64,000 nucleotides of DNA from Pleionea sediminis (GTDB lineage: Bacteria > Pseudomonadota > Gammaproteobacteria > Enterobacterales > Kangiellaceae), in the NCBI RefSeq assembly GCF_007570825.1, contig NZ_SUNB01000001.1:310001-374000 (forward strand), read 5' to 3'. Below the pieces are notes generated by a model, which saw only the letters and a list, made by a program, of their open reading frames with translations, was not told the DNA's origin and searched no databases. Both the position numbers and the translations under genes were made by a program. Positions 45,301 through 53,575 of this stretch are shown here, piece after piece. Numbering within the stretch: position 1 is the first letter of the stretch; every line of letters starts with the position of its first letter.

Positions 45301-45638
45301 GAAACAACCGGATGAGACTCAGATATTATCTTTTTCGAAAACTCTAAATAGGTTTTGCACCGAGAACTCCATTCAGTAATATCCCCCACTACGCGAGGTA
45401 GCGCGCGAGGATAGTCACGAACCAATTCATTAATGGTTCGATGCGCTTTGCTAATTAATTTAGGCGTAACTACAATTCTTTTATTGTTATTGCTTTTAAG
45501 TTTGGGACAGCACCAGTAGATGGTTCCATCATCCTTGTACGGAAAGCCATGTAACCAATACAAGTGAGCCCGGATAAGTGTTTTTACCCGAGCTTCTCCT
45601 TTGGCCCGACTTTTAATTTTTAAATTTTCTGGTTTCAT
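42306..45638 (-). CDS. Large helical protein downstream of rtcB-prfH, function unknown
   Basis: This 1110-aa protein is the third gene of a minus-strand operon after rtcB and prfH, starting 16 bases after the prfH stop. Residues 1-700 are mainly helical with a basic N-terminus. Residues about 760-900 hold a conserved-looking domain: IELLNMGGIFKTCLSPGSFN, NKRVIYGKSSDGKVIGRVLI and KNWIAQAG. This recalls PcfJ-like proteins and uncharacterised domains in HEAT/WGR-type proteins, but no confident family can be given. A helical C-terminus follows. Its stop is 8 bases from the retron RT stop (convergent). Given its partners, a role in RNA or ribosome damage response is a reasonable inference. Confidence 0.7.
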   Translation of the reverse strand: MKPENLKIKSRAKGEARVKTLIRAHLYWLHGFPYKDDGTIYWCCPKLKSNNNKRIVVTPKLISKAHRTINELVRDYPRALPRVVGDITEWSSRCKTYLEFSKKIISESHPVVSSMAFDTAYAQKLSRKFSSSILQCDTGIAFSWMYYIKQDQLQEAMQFVIEYQEEVINRDSFELTLVSQLCELYLFDAKLSKSLIDRMIDSYGFNVATNQGNDYIENFLRYRYEPEKINYKKKAQSSDWFKAPVKPQKTTQETLSKLVNNLLTMSKSKAKRVLELLNAIDLSQLIFRYLEWWYWVEQLTDKLTNFIQYDSPNKLEGITDLQRQLRPYSGSYPGNISVKELIDAIDDISDNVKLTKALINVLKSFSKYKETNGLKPWLLLRFKESFTCSEKTVAYFASYSKALSNYVNQTEGLEYITPWAQNKRSYWSSCEYEIFEEVGTTQLKTLFEVLHRIVETKSVSLSDEWIEGVSQIVATGFEQETSFLLALKFIELEKIDSLSKIPLSIAFEQGFNVLQTVELFNIWLKLDEEYTEEDTLELIYKSFKSIGRTSLFNDLIFSQPIEVVRKCSSQLRVITRVNKNQKVPELAAETNAYADWFNLYPKELHSTLALLNGCSENARKKAKKIILQHWWPKEFIETEINFLLDQLQSINDTHHANLIKRINNFKERLKNHTAPDGACLAKIQKDLSRCVEREQFKMWQTNLDRLFRDSWNVFLGLESSDVPGWLYDEQMVRYLLPIAEFKSNTRQLAKYVIRHRIKSNDGLFLENEKNKQFVAQLSNDGFNSEVWIKGIGSHHYTAKSKKVITIECINDPIELLNMGGIFKTCLSPGSFNYFSVFTNIVDINKRVIYGKSSDGKVIGRVLIGLMPSGGVKVFNIYAHHSEDEFKDNVLIYIKNWIAQAGFTLTTLGEIPTVVANEWYDDGSIDLDNTVPCLEKDSEFRKRLANISPENLEQEMELQLKPLPVNELTFPMVFNLPEIKKRPELLPALIQIAQKISRLGRYEFINVFVRACQAGYGDLCFRVFRKMLMKFLIQRARDEVWIDDELLNYIADYDPAGALRVIKKMTNKKGEDWRFNLYPKIAKVAIKSLKLLERPSQAKAMERIYNGRRSY

Positions 45639-45654
45639 AAATGTCGTTCATCCC

Positions 45655-46287
45655 TTAATTTTCTTCTTTAAAATCCATTCCTTTAAATACTCGCACCGCA
45701 TTACCTCGTTCAATGGAATGATGCATGAGTCGTCGCCGACTTTTTTCAGAAGATTCCTTTTGTTTCATTATTTCCAATCGCTTTTTTTGAATTAAAGCTT
45801 TAGCCAACCTCTTATTCGCATGTTGGCTTCTCTCAGATTGAACCTTTACACTTAACCCGCTGGGTATATGCGTCGCTTTCACCGCCGAGTTGGTCTTATT
45901 AACATGTTGCCCTCCGGGACCAGAGGCTCGACAGGTCATAAATTCAAATTCATCGTCGGTCAATTCATTTTCCAGTCGTTGCATATCAATTATTAATACG
46001 CGTCCTGTAAAGAACCAATTTTTTCGTTTATGGTTATTACGAAAAGGGCTGGGACAAATCCACTTAAAACTCCCTTGCCAGTTCTTAGTCAGTTCATTGA
46101 CGGCATCGCCCTCAAGCTTATAAAGTAATGACTTATAGGTATCAGATTCTAAGCCTGGTTGCTCTTCTACTAAACTCAGTCTTATATTATTGCTCTCTGC
46201 TTCTCGCTGTAATCGTTTCGCCGCAAGCGATACGGCTAAACAACATTCCGCGGGCCCCTGAGCTGCCGATAACAATAAGAGTTTCAT
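45655..46287 (-). CDS. prfH: Release factor-like protein PrfH
   Basis: The 210-aa product carries the peptidyl-tRNA hydrolysis loop RASGPGGQHVNKTNSAVKA (GGQ motif) and the RF-type C-terminal basic helix, but lacks the stop-codon-reading domain, as in PrfH. PrfH is reported to release nascent chains from ribosomes cut at the decoding centre of 16S rRNA, which RtcB2 then reseals. The start overlaps the rtcB stop by one base (TGATG) and follows GGAGG, so the two are tightly coupled. Confidence 0.93.
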   Translation of the reverse strand: MKLLLLSAAQGPAECCLAVSLAAKRLQREAESNNIRLSLVEEQPGLESDTYKSLLYKLEGDAVNELTKNWQGSFKWICPSPFRNNHKRKNWFFTGRVLIIDMQRLENELTDDEFEFMTCRASGPGGQHVNKTNSAVKATHIPSGLSVKVQSERSQHANKRLAKALIQKKRLEIMKQKESSEKSRRRLMHHSIERGNAVRVFKGMDFKEEN

Positions 46288-47447
46288 CAGCAGCCTCCTT
46301 GAGTTTTATAAGTCAATACAGGCTTGAACCTTGCGATGGGTTTTATTAATCGAGCGTTTTCCATCGCCTGAATAACAGAATCTATCGACTTATAGGCTTC
46401 GGGTGCTTCCTCATAGATTAGATCTTTGCTTTTACAAATGACTCGACTACCCAGCGCAGTGCGTTCAAGGTCTGACTTTTTGTACCTCTTTGACAGTCGA
46501 TCTTTACATTCCGAGCGCATCCATTTACGACCAGCGCCATGTGCAAGAGATAACAAGCTTTCTTGACTCTCTTTGGTATGAATCAAAGGCTTAACCAAAT
46601 ATGAGTAATCGCCTCGTGATCCCGGAATCATAACCAGACCTTTATCCGCCGGTGTTGCTCCTTTACGATGAATCCAAATATCACCAAGTTGTGAATCTTG
46701 GTACTTAGAAACCAGATTATGATTAACATCTAACAAGCAACGGCCTTGTGACCGCAAACAATTAAGCATTCGCCGTGCTATGAATTCTCGATTCAACTCG
46801 GCAAACTTAATGGCTTCTTGATGCTGCTCCATATACTGATTGAATGACTCAGAGCCAACTTCTAATCCTTGGTGACCAAATTGATCGACATGATGTCGCA
46901 AAACTCGTTCGCCTAATCCTCTGGAGCCACTATGCACTAAAAGTACTAATGCTTTTTTATCAATTGCTGTTGAGTCGAAAATCTTTTCATGAATCACGGT
47001 ATCCACTTGCTGCAATTCCGCGAAATGGTTACCACCCCCAATAGTTCCAAGAACCTTATTGTAGTTTACGTTTTGGATTTTCTTTTCAACAAAACGTTGC
47101 TCGATGAGTTGATTCCAACTGTCATCTAACGACGTATCGATATTTACTAAACGCTTTTCAAATTTATCCAAATTCACCTTTTGGTTTTTGATATTGGTCG
47201 ACCACAGTGACATGCCACAACCGATATCATTACCCACAAGAGCAGGATAAATTTTATTACGTGATGTAAATACAGCGCCTATCGGATATCCTCGTCCCGG
47301 ATGCAAGTCTGGCATGCCGGCGGCTTCGAAGATACCTTCCAGTTCAGCTGTCTTTTTTAATTGTTGGATCGCTTTTCCTTCGATCCAGGTGTCCGAACTC
47401 GCCACTAAACGTACGCGCTCGGATAATTTTTGAATGAAATTGCCCAT
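46287..47447 (-). CDS. rtcB: RNA ligase RtcB, PrfH-associated (RtcB2-like)
   Basis: RtcB joins RNA 2',3'-cyclic phosphate or 3'-phosphate ends to 5'-OH ends using GTP and manganese. The 386-aa product shows PALVGNDIGCGMSLW (metal Asp and Cys), GTIGGGNHFAELQQVD, LLVHSGSRGLGERVLRHH and LSLAHGAGRKWMRSE, the last holding the guanylated His. The shorter length and prfH partner match the RtcB2 type for rRNA repair rather than the RtcBA operon type. There is no rtcA, rtcR or archease nearby. It is the first gene of the operon. Confidence 0.95.
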   Translation of the reverse strand: MGNFIQKLSERVRLVASSDTWIEGKAIQQLKKTAELEGIFEAAGMPDLHPGRGYPIGAVFTSRNKIYPALVGNDIGCGMSLWSTNIKNQKVNLDKFEKRLVNIDTSLDDSWNQLIEQRFVEKKIQNVNYNKVLGTIGGGNHFAELQQVDTVIHEKIFDSTAIDKKALVLLVHSGSRGLGERVLRHHVDQFGHQGLEVGSESFNQYMEQHQEAIKFAELNREFIARRMLNCLRSQGRCLLDVNHNLVSKYQDSQLGDIWIHRKGATPADKGLVMIPGSRGDYSYLVKPLIHTKESQESLLSLAHGAGRKWMRSECKDRLSKRYKKSDLERTALGSRVICKSKDLIYEEAPEAYKSIDSVIQAMENARLIKPIARFKPVLTYKTQGGC

Positions 47448-47758
47448 AGCCCAATTCTCTAAAAAATAGGTAAAATATAAATATCTAGAAATTGGCGGGC
47501 CTAATTACAGTGAGTAACTAAACCTTAAAAAAGAAGGAGTTACTACTTAGAGACAGACCCGCAAAAGAATTTAGTAAAGCTCATTTTAAATCTCCTTTGC
47601 AGTTATGTGATAGTTAATTGGCGCGTAGTCTAATTAGATAAAATTAAAAACGCAATAGTAATTTGAATGTTTTTTCTACAGAGTAAACTTAATCACAAAA
47701 CTATTCCGTCAGCCGACATTTTCTAAATTTGAAAAATATGATTCGACTAAGTACCAAC
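47448..47758. other. Gene-free stretch upstream of the rtcB operon
   Basis: It holds the rtcB promoter on the minus strand and the end of the ATPase gene. No sigma-54-like or other clear promoter, operator or hairpin was recognised. Confidence 0.4.
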
Positions 47759-49876
47759 CTAAAGCTGAGCAATCACTTGCTGGCTAAGTTCAATACCACT
47801 TATAGGCAACGATAAACAAAGCGATGTTGTGCCACTTGTTTTCAAGAGCTCGGCCAGCTTTTCTCTGCCTTGAGGTATTAACACTATCGCAGGCAATTGA
47901 GACCAGGCCATAGCGACTCGGTATTGCTCGACTAATTTGACCTGTTGCTTATCATTCAAATCTACGGGTAACTCTAGAATAACCAATGCGATATCAGAGT
48001 GTTCTTTTAGCATTTTATGGGCTTCTTCAGGAGACTGTGCATTAAATATATCAAACCAGGCATTGGATAGTTGATGATACATATGGTTTTCCAAATTATC
48101 CGAAATAATTAGTACACCTAGCTGCGATTTAACATTATTCTTCCATAAACTATTAACTTCTACCGAACTGGGAGCATCACCTTGATAATATTCTGCACAC
48201 TCACTCCAAAACTTAAAACCTAAAATACGAGCAGCTTCAAATACGGTAGTTTCTCCTGAAATAATTTGCTTAGAAGCGGCAACGGAAATCGGCATCATGT
48301 TGTTACCTACCGCATTACGTAAACTTGAAATATCCTTTTGTCCCGTTGAGATTAACTGCGCGAGTTCATGATTATTCTCAAATACTTCTAAAATGGGAGC
48401 TCGGCCACTAAAACCTGTAAATTTACAATTTAAGCAGCCTTTGGCACGGAATGACGGTTTTACATGAGTTGTTCTAAAGAATAAAGATTCTTCAAATGAG
48501 AGAGGTTCTTCGACAGGTACTCGACATTTGACACACAGTTTTCGCAAAAGTCTTTGCGAAACCACACCTTTAAAGGCATCGGCCAAAACCGCTGAGCTCA
48601 CCCCTAAATCGAGCATTCTGGGAATGCAAGTGATAGCATCGTTTGTGTGAAGCGTTGCTAACACCAAATGCCCCGTTAATGCCGCTTGCATCGCAATTTT
48701 TGCTGTTTCTTTATCTCTAATTTCTCCAATCAAAATAACTTCAGGATCTTGACGTAATATAGAACGAAGAGCTTCCGCAAAAGTTAATCCTGTTTTAAAG
48801 TTAACTTGTGTTTGTGATATGCCCGGAATTTCATATTCGACGGGATTTTCTACAGTAATGATACTAATATCTTCTCGGTTTATTTCGGATAATAACGTGT
48901 ATAATGTTGTCGTTTTACCTGAGCCTGTCGGTCCCGTTACTAATACCAAACCCGAAGATTCAGAAACAAATCCTTGCAATGCATGAAGGTCGTGTAATGA
49001 TAGGCCTAAGCCATTTATGCTATAGACACGTCCTTGATCGAGAAAACGAATCACCAAACGTTGACCATCTTTAACAGGAAGTAACGATAACCTTAAGTTA
49101 AAATTTCTATTATCAAGCGAGACGGTCATTTGACCATCTTGCGTAATCATTTCGTTAGTTGGATCCATCCCCGACTTGGATTTGAAATAGCGGATGATAT
49201 CCTCAGCAACCAGATAAGGTAATGCTAATACTCGATGAAGAACACCATCGACGCGAAACCTTACGACGTAAGTTCCCGATAATGGCTGAAGATGAAGGTC
49301 TGATGCATTTTGATACATCGCTTTTACTAGAATTTGACGCGCTAGTGTCGGAATTTCTCGCGACTCGACTGTTCCAATATTTAACAATTGGCCATCTTTA
49401 TCCAGCCACAACTTTCCTAACGGTTGTAATTTTGTTCTAAAGCTTTCAGAATAAAATCGAGCAATGTGTAGTTCAATTTGCTCGGGTGGTGCAACTCGAA
49501 TCTCAACGTTTTTTGAGACACTAAATTTAAGCTGCGCTTCAAGCTCTTTATTAAAAGGGTTTGATGTAACAAAAACTACCGATTCTTTATCAGATAATAT
49601 TGGTATGACTAGGTTAGTTAAAGCAAATTTGTGTGGAATTTTTGACAAGTAGTCTTTGTCAATATCCTCGATATTTTCCATTACTTTTAATTGAAGATGA
49701 CCTCCAATTATTTGTGCCAGAGAACTTGACGTTTCATGCAATTGTTCAGCCAAGGCTTTCCATAACTCAGACAGTGAAAGGCCGCTAAGATCTGACGAGT
49801 CATTCAAAAACTCAGAATGATATTTTTTTACATACTCGAAAAAACCTTCATACTGGCAAGAGTTGGTTATTACCAT
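47759..49876 (-). CDS. Type II secretion/type IV pilus ATPase (GspE/PilB family) with receiver-like C-terminus
   Basis: The 705-aa product starts at the ATG at 49876 with AAAGG upstream. It has a GspE/PilB N-domain and a hexameric ATPase domain: Walker A LVTGPTGSGKTTTLYTLL near residue 325, Asp box ITVENPVEYEIPG, Walker B ILRQDPEVILIGEIRDKE, His box HLVLATLHTND and the zinc-finger cysteines CVKCR and CLNCK. After about residue 580 an extra domain, LGVLIISDNLENHMYHQLSN and ALVILELPVDL, resembles a response-regulator receiver. A normal phospho-acceptor triad is not evident. The gene is divergent from a pilin-like gene, and no other pilus genes lie nearby. Confidence 0.88.
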   Translation of the reverse strand: MVITNSCQYEGFFEYVKKYHSEFLNDSSDLSGLSLSELWKALAEQLHETSSSLAQIIGGHLQLKVMENIEDIDKDYLSKIPHKFALTNLVIPILSDKESVVFVTSNPFNKELEAQLKFSVSKNVEIRVAPPEQIELHIARFYSESFRTKLQPLGKLWLDKDGQLLNIGTVESREIPTLARQILVKAMYQNASDLHLQPLSGTYVVRFRVDGVLHRVLALPYLVAEDIIRYFKSKSGMDPTNEMITQDGQMTVSLDNRNFNLRLSLLPVKDGQRLVIRFLDQGRVYSINGLGLSLHDLHALQGFVSESSGLVLVTGPTGSGKTTTLYTLLSEINREDISIITVENPVEYEIPGISQTQVNFKTGLTFAEALRSILRQDPEVILIGEIRDKETAKIAMQAALTGHLVLATLHTNDAITCIPRMLDLGVSSAVLADAFKGVVSQRLLRKLCVKCRVPVEEPLSFEESLFFRTTHVKPSFRAKGCLNCKFTGFSGRAPILEVFENNHELAQLISTGQKDISSLRNAVGNNMMPISVAASKQIISGETTVFEAARILGFKFWSECAEYYQGDAPSSVEVNSLWKNNVKSQLGVLIISDNLENHMYHQLSNAWFDIFNAQSPEEAHKMLKEHSDIALVILELPVDLNDKQQVKLVEQYRVAMAWSQLPAIVLIPQGREKLAELLKTSGTTSLCLSLPISGIELSQQVIAQL

Positions 49877-49954
49877 CAATTTACCTTTCAGTTTAAAGCG
49901 ATTATTATCTTTATACTATACTTTACTACAACGAATCTAATTTGCGATTAAAAC

Positions 49955-50752
49955 ATGAAATTACGCGGATTTACCTTACTTGAACTAATGATGATCATAG
50001 CAATCATCGGTGTGTTAGCAGCGATAGCTTTACCTAACTATAAAGATTATTTGCTTAAGGCTGAGCTTGTTGATATAGAAATGAGAATTGGTGCTTTAAG
50101 ACAATCAGCGGCCATTGCAAATACAACTCACTCAGAATATCTCATATCTTTTAATTCACAACCCAATGAATTTCCAGAAAAGCTTAAATCCGTATTACAG
50201 CCGATTCAAATGACTTATTCGGATATTACCATGCAACTAATCCATACAGACAAAACGATCATGCCCTTTACCGGAGGAATTGATCGTCCCTATTTATTGT
50301 TGGTTGCTCAAAACGAGATTGGTGCAAAAAAACTGACATTTTTGAGTGAAATGCTACCGCAGAGTATTTGGGGTTGGTGGTTACCATCTATTGGTTTAGC
50401 TGTTTCACTGGTCGATAACGTTGATTTATCGGTACAGACACCAACACCAACACCAACACCAACACCAACACCAACACCAACACCAACACCAACACCAACA
50501 CCAACACCAACAGACTTACCGAATGTAGGAACAAGCACAAATAGACCAGAAGAAAGCACATCAAATATTAATCAAGATCATTCGGTAAATGGAAACAATG
50601 AAAATCACGGAAACCATGGAAATCACGGGAACCATGGAAATCCAAATAATCCACCGCATTCGAATCAGCACAATCAACAAACTGATAATAACGATGACTG
50701 CATACATCCAGGTATTGGCTACGCGTACGGTCGTTGCAATAAACATGGTTAA
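49955..50752 (+). CDS. Type IV pilin-like protein with Thr-Pro and His-Gly-Asn repeats
   Basis: The 265-aa product starts with a class III prepilin signal, [21 protein letters not shown], cleaved after the Gly. After the hydrophobic N-terminal helix comes an unrecognised globular region (to about residue 160), a rod of 12 Thr-Pro pairs, then a hydrophilic tail with repeated NHG units and two cysteines (CIHPG and GRCNKHG). The repeats are encoded by exact DNA repeats, so the length can change by slippage. It is probably a pseudopilin or surface minor pilin. Confidence 0.82.
   Translation: MKLRGFTLLELMMIIAIIGVLAAIALPNYKDYLLKAELVDIEMRIGALRQSAAIANTTHSEYLISFNSQPNEFPEKLKSVLQPIQMTYSDITMQLIHTDKTIMPFTGGIDRPYLLLVAQNEIGAKKLTFLSEMLPQSIWGWWLPSIGLAVSLVDNVDLSVQTPTPTPTPTPTPTPTPTPTPTPTPTDLPNVGTSTNRPEESTSNINQDHSVNGNNENHGNHGNHGNHGNPNNPPHSNQHNQQTDNNDDCIHPGIGYAYGRCNKHG
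50438..50512 (+). repeat. In-frame (ACACCA)12.5 microsatellite
   Basis: 75 bases of perfect ACACCA units encode 12 Thr-Pro pairs plus a Thr in the pilin-like gene. Loss or gain of a 6-base unit keeps the frame and changes rod length by one Thr-Pro pair. Confidence 0.95.
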
Positions 50753-50758
50753 ATAATT

Positions 50759-51193
50759 ATGAATGAATCTAATATAACTGACCAGATAGCAGCAGCAAAA
50801 GAGGTTAGTGAAGATGCACGAAAAAAAATTCAGAGCAAATCAAAGAAGCTTCAATGGCCAGTCTGGTTAAATTTCGTATTGGCTATAACTTTGATAATAA
50901 TAATTGGCGAGTATTTTTCTCTAAGAGACAAAAAAATACATGAAAACATTCAAAAATCTTCTGTAGAAATTCTAATAGAAGCAGATGCCGAGATTTGGCA
51001 GTATTTTCAAGAATATAATCGATTACCCACTAAGATACCCGATTCTAATCTTTCTATTTTCGTCAGCTATGAAATTATTGGACCAGTTGAATATCAACTT
51101 TCTACGGATTTTTTCGAGCATAAGAAAGTAACTTTAAATCGTGATATTCGAAAAATATTAGACCCTTACTCTATCGACGCTTCCATACACTAA
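50759..51193 (+). CDS. Membrane protein next to the pilin-like gene
   Basis: The 144-aa product begins 6 bases after the pilin-like stop. It has a charged N-terminal helix, one membrane segment (WLNFVLAITLIIIIGEYF) and an external domain with pilin-like content (ILIEADAEIWQYFQEYNRLP). It may assist or mimic the pilin, but lacks a prepilin cleavage motif. Function unknown. Confidence 0.65.
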   Translation: MNESNITDQIAAAKEVSEDARKKIQSKSKKLQWPVWLNFVLAITLIIIIGEYFSLRDKKIHENIQKSSVEILIEADAEIWQYFQEYNRLPTKIPDSNLSIFVSYEIIGPVEYQLSTDFFEHKKVTLNRDIRKILDPYSIDASIH

Positions 51194-51307
51194 AGGTAAG
51201 TCAAATGTTAATGGGGTCATTTGTTTCAATAAGCAAAAATTCCTTTTTATTTGCACATTTGTTTGTAATGATTAGTTAAGTCGACTCTAATTTTCCATCA
51301 ACACCCT

Positions 51308-52765
51308 ATGCGTTTTACCATAAAATATAAGCTCTTCTCTGCGATGATTTTAGCAAACCTTGTCGTTATCGCAGCGATTTACTTTCTGAGCAATTGGTCC
51401 TTAAGCGCTAGCTTTAAAGAATACCTGGATGCTAATAGAGCACAAACTTTGGGCCCTCTCATTCAAGCCTTATCGCAAAATTATCAGCGAGAAGAAGGAT
51501 GGCAGTGGCTTAATCGAAATAATCACGATGCATGGCGTGATTTAGTGGATACGTATTATTTATCAAAGAATACTCGACAACCGAGAAACAATCATAGAGT
51601 CCCAAGACCACAAGCACATGATCGACCCTTTCGTGGTGACCGACGCCCACCGCCGCCCACACCACCACCCACACCACCGAAATTAGCCGACATGTTATCG
51701 CCTCGCTTACTACTCGCCGATAAAAACAAACGACTTTTGATTGGTCGACAGACACCTGACACCGAAATTGTCTGGTTAGAAATTATGAGAGATGATCAAA
51801 TCATCGGATTCCTTGGCTACCATGCGACCAATGAAATTACTGATGAACTCGATCGCTTATTCATCGATAAATTAAAACTCAACTTTTTATGGTCTCTACT
51901 TATCATTATTGCGATCTCTGGACTCGTCACATTTTTCTTAAGTCGTATTCTAGTTCAACCGATTATTACGTTAAGACGTCTCGTTCATAAATTAGGAAAA
52001 GGCGATTTTTCAGAAGAAATAAAAGTCCATCAAAAGGATGAGCTGGGAGAATTAAGTGATGACATCAATAGAATGGCAAAATCGCTCGATAAAAACCTCA
52101 ATGCTCGTCAGCAATGGGTTGCTGACATTTCACACGAACTAAGGACACCGGTTTCTATTTTGCAAGGGGAATTAGAAGCTTTATTAGATGGCGTTCGCCC
52201 TCTTTCATCTCAAGCGATTGTATCGCTTCACCAAGAAGTTAAAAGGCTTAATCACCTGATTAATGATTTACATGAGTTATCTATGTCTGATATCGGAGCA
52301 CTTAACTACCGGTTCGAAGAAACTAACCTCATCAACATAGTTGATGAGGTCATATCTTCTCAAAAAAACCGACTCTCGAAAAAATTAATCATCGAGCATT
52401 TCAAACCCGATAAGCCCACTATAATTAAAGGTGATGAACAAAGGCTAACTCAGTTATTCTTAAACTTGTTAAACAACAGCTTATCGTACTGTAATCACCC
52501 AGGAAAAGTTGAAATAAAATACTCAATAGATAATAGTAATATTTGCATAACCTGGTCAGATTCATCCCCCGGAGTCACAGAAAATCAACTGGAAAAACTC
52601 TTTGAGCGACTCTATCGAATCGATGAGTCAAGAAATAGAAATACAGGAGGTTCTGGCTTAGGTTTATCCATTGTTCGGAATATTGTGGAAGCGCATGGTG
52701 GTAGTATTGAAGCGACACACTCATCACTCGGCGGCGTTTCATTTAAAATAAATTTACCGTTATAA
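51308..52765 (+). CDS. baeS: Envelope-stress histidine kinase, BaeS type
   Basis: The 485-aa product has an N-terminal membrane helix and a periplasmic sensor with a Pro-rich stretch (RRPPPPTPPPTPPKLADM). A second helix near residue 200, HAMP domain, His box VADISHELRTP (His about residue 275) and ATPase boxes (LNLLNNSLSYC, GGSGLGLSIVRNIVEAHGG) follow. Phrases such as QGELEALLDGVRPLSSQ and LHELSMSDIGAL closely follow E. coli BaeS, which senses envelope stress and controls efflux. The response regulator gene follows 20 bases later. No BaeR target pump is adjacent. Confidence 0.88.
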   Translation: MRFTIKYKLFSAMILANLVVIAAIYFLSNWSLSASFKEYLDANRAQTLGPLIQALSQNYQREEGWQWLNRNNHDAWRDLVDTYYLSKNTRQPRNNHRVPRPQAHDRPFRGDRRPPPPTPPPTPPKLADMLSPRLLLADKNKRLLIGRQTPDTEIVWLEIMRDDQIIGFLGYHATNEITDELDRLFIDKLKLNFLWSLLIIIAISGLVTFFLSRILVQPIITLRRLVHKLGKGDFSEEIKVHQKDELGELSDDINRMAKSLDKNLNARQQWVADISHELRTPVSILQGELEALLDGVRPLSSQAIVSLHQEVKRLNHLINDLHELSMSDIGALNYRFEETNLINIVDEVISSQKNRLSKKLIIEHFKPDKPTIIKGDEQRLTQLFLNLLNNSLSYCNHPGKVEIKYSIDNSNICITWSDSSPGVTENQLEKLFERLYRIDESRNRNTGGSGLGLSIVRNIVEAHGGSIEATHSSLGGVSFKINLPL

Positions 52766-52785
52766 AAAACATTCAGGTTAAGCCA

Positions 52786-53481
52786 ATGTTAAATGCAAAC
52801 TCGAAAACTAATATTCTGATTGTAGAAGACGAAGAAAAAATCGCCCGATTATTGGCGGATTACCTGAATCAAGATGGCTTTAAAACCTGTCAACTTTATC
52901 GTGGCGATCAAGTCATTGATACTCTCTCCAAGTCATCTTTTGACTTAGTTTTGCTTGATATAATGCTGCCGGGATTAGATGGGTTACAAGTATGTAAACG
53001 CATTCGAGAAACGTCCAATATCCCAATAATTATGATCACTGCACGAATAGAAGAAATAGATCGTCTGTTAGGACTCGAATTAGGAGCTGATGATTATATC
53101 TGCAAGCCTTTTAGTCCAAGAGAAGTGGTCGCGCGCGTCAAAGCAGTATTGCGCCGGTTCAATCTTGAAAGTAATACCTCCGACAAAACAGCAGATCATG
53201 ACAACTTGACTTTAGATGAGCAAAGATTTCGAGTCGAAAGAAACGGAGCGGCTTGTGAATTAACGAAGGTGGAGTTTTTTTTAATAAAGACACTGCTATC
53301 GAATCCTGGACTTATCTACTCTCGCAATCAACTTATGGACATTATCTATGACGACGGTCACTCTGTCAGTGACCGCACTATTGATAGCCATATAAAAAAG
53401 CTAAGAAAGAAATTATTAACACTTGGGTTTGAAGAAAACTGCATACATTCGGTCTATGGCGTGGGTTACAAATACGAATAG
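52786..53481 (+). CDS. baeR: OmpR-family response regulator, BaeR type
   Basis: The 231-aa product has a receiver domain with phospho-acceptor Asp in DLVLLDIMLPGLDG (about residue 58) and the BaeR-like IEEIDRLLGLELGADDYICK. A winged-helix DNA-binding domain (LMDIIYDDGHSVSDRTIDSH, VYGVGYKYE) follows. Receiver wording closely matches E. coli BaeR. It is paired with the BaeS-type kinase upstream. Confidence 0.9.
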   Translation: MLNANSKTNILIVEDEEKIARLLADYLNQDGFKTCQLYRGDQVIDTLSKSSFDLVLLDIMLPGLDGLQVCKRIRETSNIPIIMITARIEEIDRLLGLELGADDYICKPFSPREVVARVKAVLRRFNLESNTSDKTADHDNLTLDEQRFRVERNGAACELTKVEFFLIKTLLSNPGLIYSRNQLMDIIYDDGHSVSDRTIDSHIKKLRKKLLTLGFEENCIHSVYGVGYKYE

Positions 53482-53575
53482 ACGTCTAGCTTCATCAAAA
53501 TTTATAACCCTGAAAATAAAACAAATCTGCAGACAACTATATTGCTGAATTGTTTTTACATTTCCTGAAGAATTA

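Noticed and set aside
50308-50559. Minus-strand Gly-Val repeat frame
   Set aside because: It is the complement of the ACACCA microsatellite in the pilin-like gene.
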